Positions 58,332 through 64,000 of a stretch of DNA of 64,000 nt are shown in pieces. Positions within the stretch are counted from its first letter, which is position 1. Each line of letters opens with the position of its first letter. The stretch is taken from assembly GCA_016870355.1 (NCBI GenBank), contig VGBR01000008.1, positions 1-64,000 on the forward strand. The letters run 5' to 3'. The DNA is from Actinomycetota bacterium. GTDB lineage: Bacteria > Actinomycetota > Acidimicrobiia > IMCC26256 > PALSA-555. Below the pieces are notes generated by a model. That model was not told where the DNA came from and ran no database searches. It saw only the letters and a list, made by a program, of their open reading frames with translations. The translations under genes and the position numbers were made by a program.

Positions 58332-60088
58332 TGCGCTCGCACCGTGCCGGTGATCTGCGTCCAGAGCACCGCGGTGAGCAGGTGACCGTCTGTGGTTGGG
58401 TCGACGGTCATCGTGACCACGGTGGCGTCGTGTTCGTCGACCTGCGCGACATCGCGGGCGTGGTGCAGGTCGTGCTCGACCCGCAACACGTGCAGGGCGC
58501 CGATCCGCACGCGGTGCGATCGGAGTTCGTCTTACGGGTCACCGGACTCGTGCGCGACCGGCCCGACGGGACGATCAACACCGAGCTCCCGAGCGGCGCG
58601 ATCGAGGTTGCTGCTGAACAGGTCGAGGTGCTCAACGCATCCGATCCGACGCCGATCCCGATCGACGAACGGGCTGAGGTCGATGAGGTGCTTCGGTTGC
58701 GGCACCGCTATCTCGATCTGCGCGGCCAGCGGATGCAGTCGAACCTGCGCCTTCGTGCGCTGGTCACGCGCACGCTGCGCAAGGAGCTCGACGAGCGCGG
58801 GTTCATCGAGATCGAGACGCCATTGCTCATCGCGTCGACCCCCGAGGGTGCGCGTGACTTCGTGGTTCCAGCTCGGCTCGCGCCGGGGTCGTTCTACGCG
58901 TTGCCGCAGAGTCCACAGCTCTTCAAGCAGCTGCTCATGGTGGGCGGGATGGATCGCTACTACCAGGTCGCGCGCTGCCTGCGAGATGAAGACCCGCGCG
59001 CCGACCGGCAGTTCGAGTTCACGCAGCTCGACGCCGAGATGAGCTTCGCCGACGCCGAAGACGTGATGGAGGTGATCGGCGCGGTGGTGGCGGCCGCGAT
59101 CGAAGCGGCAACGGGTGAGCCCGCACCCGCGGTCGAACGCATCACGTGGCACGACGCGATGGAGAGGTACGGCACGGACAAGCCCGACCTGCGCTTCGGC
59201 CTGGAGCTGGTCGACGTGAGCGAGGTGTTTGCCGCGACCGAGTTCCGAGCGTTCCAGGCCGATGCGGTGAAGGCGATCCGTGTTCCGGACGGTGGTGACT
59301 TCGCCCGCAACCGACTCGACGGCCTGATCGAGAGGGCGAAGTCGCTCGGCGCCGAGGGCCTGGTGTGGATGCGAGTGCAGGAAGGTGGTGTGCTCGACGC
59401 ACCGGTCGCGAAGTTCCTCTCCGAGGCTGAGTGCATCGGTCTCGTCGACTGCACCGCAGCCGAGCCGGGCGACCTGCTCCTCCTCGTCTCCGGGGACCGG
59501 TCGCTCGTGCGTCGCGTGTTGGGGACCATTCGTCTCGACCTCGGTCGGCCGCCGGTCGGTGAAGGGCCGATGCGGCTCGCGTGGGTGGTCGACTTCCCGC
59601 TCTTCGAGGCCGTCGACGACGACGGCAACCCGGTGCCGGCGCACCATCCGTTCACGACGCCACACCCCGACGATCTCGAGCTGCTCGCGTCCGCGTCCGG
59701 GCCCGCGCTCCTCGCGGTCCGCTCGCTGGCATACGACCTCGTGCTCGACGGATGGGAGCTGGGGTCGGGGAGCGTTCGAATCCACCGAGCCGACCTCCAG
59801 CAACAGATCTTCGAGCTGCTGGGCATCAGCCCCGAGCAGGCACAGGCGCGATTCGGGTTCCTCCTCGACGCGTTCCGCTACGGAGCTCCGCCTCATGCCG
59901 GCTTCGCGTTCGGCATCGACCGTCTCGTCATGATCCTGTGCGGTGAGGAGAACATCCGAGAGGTCATCGCCTTCCCCAAGACGCAGTCGGGTGCTGACCC
60001 GCTCACCGGCGCGCCGACTCCGCTCGAGGCCGTGCAGCTCACCGAGCTCGGCTTGAACGTACGTCCACCGACGAAGAAGGGCGGGTAG
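58328..60088 (+). CDS. aspS: Aspartyl-tRNA synthetase (AspRS)
   Basis: VCGWVDGHRDHGGVVFVDLRD, FALPQSPQLFKQ-like YALPQSPQLFKQLLMVGGMDRYYQVARCLRDEDPRADRQ, GFAFGIDRLVM. Confidence 0.96.
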   Translation: MMRSHRAGDLRPEHRGEQVTVCGWVDGHRDHGGVVFVDLRDIAGVVQVVLDPQHVQGADPHAVRSEFVLRVTGLVRDRPDGTINTELPSGAIEVAAEQVEVLNASDPTPIPIDERAEVDEVLRLRHRYLDLRGQRMQSNLRLRALVTRTLRKELDERGFIEIETPLLIASTPEGARDFVVPARLAPGSFYALPQSPQLFKQLLMVGGMDRYYQVARCLRDEDPRADRQFEFTQLDAEMSFADAEDVMEVIGAVVAAAIEAATGEPAPAVERITWHDAMERYGTDKPDLRFGLELVDVSEVFAATEFRAFQADAVKAIRVPDGGDFARNRLDGLIERAKSLGAEGLVWMRVQEGGVLDAPVAKFLSEAECIGLVDCTAAEPGDLLLLVSGDRSLVRRVLGTIRLDLGRPPVGEGPMRLAWVVDFPLFEAVDDDGNPVPAHHPFTTPHPDDLELLASASGPALLAVRSLAYDLVLDGWELGSGSVRIHRADLQQQIFELLGISPEQAQARFGFLLDAFRYGAPPHAGFAFGIDRLVMILCGEENIREVIAFPKTQSGADPLTGAPTPLEAVQLTELGLNVRPPTKKGG

Positions 60089-60166
60089 GTCACGGGAATG
60101 CCAAAGGCGATCGCCCGCGGCGCAGGTACCGACCATCGTGGGTCGACTCCGCCCGCTTTGTCTCGT

Positions 60167-60199
60167 GCGGCGGCGGGTGGCAAAGCCACGCGCCGCCGC
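60167..60199. repeat. Long hairpin gcggcggcg-g-gtggc-aaa-gccac-g-cgccgccgc in the aspS-rarA gap
   Basis: 9 bp + G/G mismatch + 5 bp stem, AAA loop. Confidence 0.85.
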
Positions 60200-60222
60200 G
60201 GCCGCAGTGAGCCGGGGCAGAA

Positions 60223-60240
60223 GCCGCCGCTTGCGGCGGC
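60223..60240. repeat. Hairpin gccgccgc-tt-gcggcggc
   Basis: 8-bp perfect arms. Confidence 0.8.
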
Positions 60241-60260
60241 GACCAATGGACATGGGGGCT

Positions 60261-60288
60261 GGCGCGAAGCGCCCGGCCCGCAGGGCCG
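60261..60288. repeat. Two abutting hairpins ggcgc-gaa-gcgcc and cggccc-gca-gggccg before rarA
   Basis: 5-bp and 6-bp perfect stems ending about 10 nt before the rarA start. Confidence 0.7.
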
Positions 60289-60297
60289 TAAGCAGAG

Positions 60298-61605
60298 ATG
60301 ATGGACCTCTTCAGCACTGCGGTCGAGGACCGGCTGCGGTCACGCGCGCCACTCGCCGCGCGCTTGCGGCCGCGCTCGCTGGATGAGGTCTTCGGTCAGG
60401 AGCATCTCCTCGCGCGCGGCCGCCCGCTGCGCACACTGATCGAGTCGGATCGCCTGTCATCGGTCGTGTTGTGGGGGCCGCCGGGCACCGGGAAGACCAC
60501 GATCGCCCGACTCGTCGCGGGCGCAACCGAGAAGGCGTTCGAGCCCCTCTCGGCCGTGAGCGCCGGAGTGAAGGACGTGCGTGAGGTCGCAGCCCGGGCG
60601 CGCGCGCGGCTCGGCGAGCAGGGCCAAGGAACCATCCTCTTCCTCGACGAGGTGCACCGCTTCAGTCGGACGCAACAAGACTCGCTCCTCCCGTTTGTCG
60701 AAGAGGGGTTGTTCGTGCTGATCGGTGCGACGACGGAGAACCCGTTCTTCGCGTTGACCGGGCCGCTGTTGTCACGGTCAAGCCTCTTCCAGCTGGAGCG
60801 ACTCGAGCCGGCTGCACTCGCCGCGCTGCTCGAGCGCGCGCTGACGGATCCACGAGGTCTCGACGGAACGGTCGAAGTGGATGAAGACGCGATGGAGCAC
60901 CTCGTCGACCGTGCCGACGGAGATGCGCGTCACGCGTTGACATCGCTCGACGTGGCAGCAGCGCTCGCCACCGAGACCGGACGACGTTCCATCGCGTTGT
61001 CGGACGCTGAGGCGGCGCTCGCGCTGCGGGCCATTCGCTACGGCGACGACGAGCACTACGACGTCCTCTCCGCGTTCATCAAGAGCATCCGCGGCTCAGA
61101 CGTTGACGCCGGCCTCTACTGGCTCGCGCGGATGCTCTCGGCCGGGGAGGATGCCCGCCTGATCGCACGGCGGCTGGTCATCCTCGCCTCGGAAGACGTC
61201 GGCCTCGCCGACTCCAACGGATTGGTCGTTGCCGACGCGGCCGCTCGCGCGGTCGAGTTCGTCGGGCTCCCGGAGGCACAGCTCAACCTTGCGCACGCCG
61301 TCGTGTACCTGGCTCGGGCACCCAAGTCGAACTCCGTGCCGATCGCGCTGGGTGCCGCGCACGCCGACGTTCGTGACCTTCCCGCCGGTCGAGTGCCGGT
61401 GCACCTCCGCGACTCCCACTCTCCGGGTGCGGCCGTGCTCGGGCACGGCGAGGGCTACCAGTACCCCCACGACGCGCCCGACGGGTGGATCGACCAGGAG
61501 CACCGACCCGACGAGGTGGCCGGGCGTCGCTACTGGCATCCGACGGGCCGTGGCAAGGACGTCGATGTCGCCCGCGAGGCACCCGAACCCAAGGAGTCGC
61601 GATGA
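60298..61605 (+). CDS. rarA: Replication-associated recombination protein A (RarA/MgsA AAA+ ATPase)
   Basis: LRPRSLDEVFGQEHLL, WGPPGTGKTTIARLVA, LFLDEVHRFSRTQQDSLLPFVEEG, GATTENPFFAL. Confidence 0.94.
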   Translation: MMDLFSTAVEDRLRSRAPLAARLRPRSLDEVFGQEHLLARGRPLRTLIESDRLSSVVLWGPPGTGKTTIARLVAGATEKAFEPLSAVSAGVKDVREVAARARARLGEQGQGTILFLDEVHRFSRTQQDSLLPFVEEGLFVLIGATTENPFFALTGPLLSRSSLFQLERLEPAALAALLERALTDPRGLDGTVEVDEDAMEHLVDRADGDARHALTSLDVAAALATETGRRSIALSDAEAALALRAIRYGDDEHYDVLSAFIKSIRGSDVDAGLYWLARMLSAGEDARLIARRLVILASEDVGLADSNGLVVADAAARAVEFVGLPEAQLNLAHAVVYLARAPKSNSVPIALGAAHADVRDLPAGRVPVHLRDSHSPGAAVLGHGEGYQYPHDAPDGWIDQEHRPDEVAGRRYWHPTGRGKDVDVAREAPEPKESR

Positions 61606-61943
61606 GCGCGGCGGAGTGGATCGGAATCCTCGGCGTCGTGGTCCTCGGCGTCGTGGTGCTGCTGACGCGGGCGCGTCTGGCGCGCGCCACCCGGCAGCTG
61701 CACCACCTCGAACGACGGGTCAGCGAGCTCGAGATGTCGATGAAGGTTGTCGAAACCGAAGCCCACCTGGCTGGCGCGACCGCCCGACGCGCCGCCGCGG
61801 CCGCCGGTGCCGAGGAGCCCCCTCCTCGAGTTGTGTTCGAGCCGGTGACCGGCCGCCTCCTGCGTGTGGTCGCGGTCGGTGCCGGAGCGCGCCGAGCACT
61901 CCACCGGCTCGCACGCCCGGTTGGACGCCGGCGGGCGGTGTGA
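61602..61943 (+). CDS. Small membrane-anchored coiled-coil protein (DUF948-like position upstream of alaS)
   Basis: N-terminal TM WIGILGVVVLGVVVLL, then LHHLERRVSELEMSMKVVE; ATGA-type overlaps with neighbours. Confidence 0.65.
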   Translation: MSAAEWIGILGVVVLGVVVLLTRARLARATRQLHHLERRVSELEMSMKVVETEAHLAGATARRAAAAAGAEEPPPRVVFEPVTGRLLRVVAVGAGARRALHRLARPVGRRRAV

Positions 61944-62185
61944 AGCGGATCTTCTGGGTCGGCGTGGGCTTCGGTCTCGGCGTCGCCGCGAGCCGCCGAC
62001 GCGGCGCGAGGCCACGCGGCCACGGTCGCGCCGGTGGTTGGGCGCGCCGCCACGTGCGGGACGCGCTCGCGGCTGGACGCACAGAAGCCAAGCAGCGCGA
62101 GGCCACACTTCGGTCGGTGTTCGCCGCCCCGAGCCATTGGACTGAGAAGCGAACAAGCGACAGGACGCGCAACCTCGACAAGTAG
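61940..62185 (+). CDS. Small basic protein with an N-terminal hydrophobic segment, conserved-location gene before alaS
   Basis: KRIFWVGVGFGLGVAASRRRG; GTG overlapping the previous stop. Confidence 0.6.
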   Translation: MKRIFWVGVGFGLGVAASRRRGARPRGHGRAGGWARRHVRDALAAGRTEAKQREATLRSVFAAPSHWTEKRTSDRTRNLDK

Positions 62186-62188
62186 CCT
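62183..62188 (+). promoter_or_regulatory. Candidate -10 (TAGCCT) 7 nt before alaS ATG
   Basis: TANNNT at leaderless spacing. Confidence 0.45.
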
Positions 62189-62195
62189 GGATCGG

Positions 62196-64000
62196 ATGCC
62201 ACCGCGCACTGCCGACGAGCTTCGGGCTGCATTCCTCGCCTTCTTCGAGGCGCGCGGGCACGCGGTCGTGCCGTCGGCCAGCCTGATCCCGCACGATCAG
62301 ACGCTGCTGTTCACGAACTCCGGCATGGTGCCGTTCAAGCCGTACTTCGTGGGCGACGAGACCCCTGCTTCACGCCGCGCCACATCGGTGCAGAAGTGTG
62401 TGCGCGCGGGCGGCAAGCACAACGACCTCGAGGACGTCGGGCGTACGAATCGTCACTTCACGTTCTTCGAGATGTTGGGCAACTTCAGCTTCGGCGACTA
62501 CTCCAAGACCGAAGCGATCGAATGGGCGTGGGAGCTCTACCAGGACGTGCTCCAGCTGCCGGCCGACCGGTTGTGGGTCACGGTGCATGTATCCGACGAT
62601 GAAGCGGCGGAGATCTGGCACAAGCGGATCGGGTTGCCCGAAGCTCGCATCCAGCGTCTCGACGAGGACAACTTCTGGCGCATGGCCGACACCGGGCCGT
62701 GCGGGCCATCGAGCGAGATCTTCTGGGACCTCGGCGAGGAGTTCGGCGCGGACGGTGGTCCGGTGGTCGACGAGAACCGATACGTCGAGCTGTGGAACCT
62801 GGTGTTCATGCAGTACAACGCTCAGCCCGACGGGCAGATGGTCCCGTTGCCCAGTCCGAGCATCGACACCGGTGCCGGCCTCGAGCGGAACCTGGCCGTG
62901 CTACAAGGTGCGGCCACCGTGTGGGACACGGACGCGTTTCGTCCGCTCATCGCGGCGGCCGAGAAGGTCAGCGGTGTCACCTACGGGGGCTTCCCGGGAT
63001 CGGACGCTGACACCTCGCTGCGCATCCTCGCGGAGCACGGTCGCACGATGACGTTCCTTGTTGCCGACGGTGTCGTGCCGTCGAACGAGGAGCGGGGCTA
63101 TGTGCTGCGTCGAATCATCCGGCGCGCGGTCCGTCACGCGTTCCTGCTCGGCGCCACCGACGCGGTGACGCCCGCACTGGTGGACGCCACCGTCCGCTCG
63201 ATGGGGAACGCGTACCCAGAGATCGTCAAGAGCCACGAGCTCGTCGCGAGCACCGTGCAACGCGAGGAAGAGCGATTCCGCCAGACCCTCGAACGCGGGC
63301 TCGACATGCTCGACGACCTCCTCGCGAAGGGTGATGTGAGCGGGGAGGACGCGTTCTTCCTGCACGACACCCTCGGCTTCCCGATCGATCTCACGCGCGA
63401 GATCGCGCAGGAGCACGCGCACAACGTTGATCTCGCCGGCTTTGAGGCGAAGATGGAAGAGCAGCGCCGCCGCGCGGTCGCGGCCCACAAGTCCAGTGCC
63501 ACCGCCGCGCCGACTGAGGCCTACCGCGAGCTCTATGAGGAGATCGGGGCCACGGAGTTTGCCGGGCGCCAGGAGCTCGAGACGGTCGGTGCCAAGGTGC
63601 GCGGGCTCGTGCAGCACGGTGCGCGAGTTTCGGATGCATCCAGCGGCGAGATCGAAGTCGTCCTCGACCGCACTCCGTTCTACGCGGAGTCCGGCGGGCA
63701 AGTGGGCGACACGGGCACGCTCACCACGGATCGAGGCGTGCTCGTGCGCGTCATTGATACCCAGTACGGCTTGAACGATCTTGTCGTCCATCGCGGCACG
63801 GTCGAGGAAGGAACGGTCGGCGAGGGCGATGAGGTCACCGCGCGGGTGGACACCGAGCGTCGGAACCGCATCCGACGCAACCACACCGCGACTCACGTGC
63901 TGCACTGGGCGTTGCGCGAGGTGCTCGGCTCGCATGTGCAGCAAGCCGGGTCATTGGTCGCGCCAGACCGGCTTCGCTTCGACTTCAGCCACTTCGAGGC
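62196..64000 (+). CDS. alaS: Alanyl-tRNA synthetase, 3'-truncated by the window edge (absent from the ORF track because it has no stop codon)
   Basis: Frame from ATG 62196: LRAAFLAFFEARGHAVVPSASLIPHDQTLLFTNSGMVPFKPYFVG, GAGLERNLAVLQG, RNHTATHVLHWALREVLG. Confidence 0.96.
   Translation, partial: MPPRTADELRAAFLAFFEARGHAVVPSASLIPHDQTLLFTNSGMVPFKPYFVGDETPASRRATSVQKCVRAGGKHNDLEDVGRTNRHFTFFEMLGNFSFGDYSKTEAIEWAWELYQDVLQLPADRLWVTVHVSDDEAAEIWHKRIGLPEARIQRLDEDNFWRMADTGPCGPSSEIFWDLGEEFGADGGPVVDENRYVELWNLVFMQYNAQPDGQMVPLPSPSIDTGAGLERNLAVLQGAATVWDTDAFRPLIAAAEKVSGVTYGGFPGSDADTSLRILAEHGRTMTFLVADGVVPSNEERGYVLRRIIRRAVRHAFLLGATDAVTPALVDATVRSMGNAYPEIVKSHELVASTVQREEERFRQTLERGLDMLDDLLAKGDVSGEDAFFLHDTLGFPIDLTREIAQEHAHNVDLAGFEAKMEEQRRRAVAAHKSSATAAPTEAYRELYEEIGATEFAGRQELETVGAKVRGLVQHGARVSDASSGEIEVVLDRTPFYAESGGQVGDTGTLTTDRGVLVRVIDTQYGLNDLVVHRGTVEEGTVGEGDEVTARVDTERRNRIRRNHTATHVLHWALREVLGSHVQQAGSLVAPDRLRFDFSHFE

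Noticed and set aside
56553-60253. Large minus-strand ORFs (584 aa and 573 aa) opposite hisS/aspS
   Set aside because: Shadow ORFs of two well-supported aminoacyl-tRNA synthetases.
60098-60301. 67-aa ORF in the aspS-rarA gap
   Set aside because: Composition follows the underlying GC hairpins, with no RBS and no recognisable domain; treated as non-coding.
1-64000. tRNA/rRNA genes, CRISPR arrays, transposases, prophage or defence islands
   Set aside because: No cloverleaf, rRNA-like, spacer-repeat or IS signatures were seen. Intergenic gaps are mostly too short and the genes are housekeeping. A tRNAscan/Infernal/ISfinder run would be needed to exclude weak cases.

Overview
High-GC bacterial chromosome segment, densely coding and mostly on the + strand. 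The gene content suggests an actinobacterium: mycothiol ligase-like MshC, PimA/PatA/PgsA, an F420-dependent NADP reductase, Wag31/DivIVA and SepF. I suspect an acidimicrobial-type lineage, but the taxonomy is inference. From left to right the window holds: a division and cell-wall cluster (ftsI-murE-murF-mraY-murD-ftsW-murG-murC-murB-ftsQ-ftsZ-pgeF-yggS-sepF-yggT-divIVA); ileS on the minus strand; DUF167, a TraR/DksA protein with a histone H1-like tail, lspA and rluD; a two-component system, an Rrf2 regulator and a phosphodiesterase; dnaE; an F420-NADP reductase, mshC and thrS; HIT, fusA2(-), pgsA, PIM acyltransferase and pimA; lemA-htpX; a DUF3048 lipoprotein; pdxS-pdxT-yebC; bcp plus a molybdo-hydroxylase accessory module (coxS, coxM, mocA-like, coxG) with no large catalytic subunit; ruvCAB; yajC-secD-secF; relA; hisS; aspS; rarA; two small genes; and a 3'-truncated alaS. 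No rRNA, tRNA, CRISPR array or transposase was recognised. The most interesting observations are: a 33-bp palindrome plus 66-bp tandem repeats at the 5' end of ftsI; a double palindrome and probable CTG start at dnaE; a shared intergenic palindrome with core CGCAGG-N3-CCTGCG; a class of TANNNT boxes 6-8 nt before start codons that suggests leaderless mRNAs; and the Cox-like module lacking CoxL between yebC and ruvC. I did not find clear evidence of a wholly new defence or mobile system. Most of the window is conserved housekeeping DNA.
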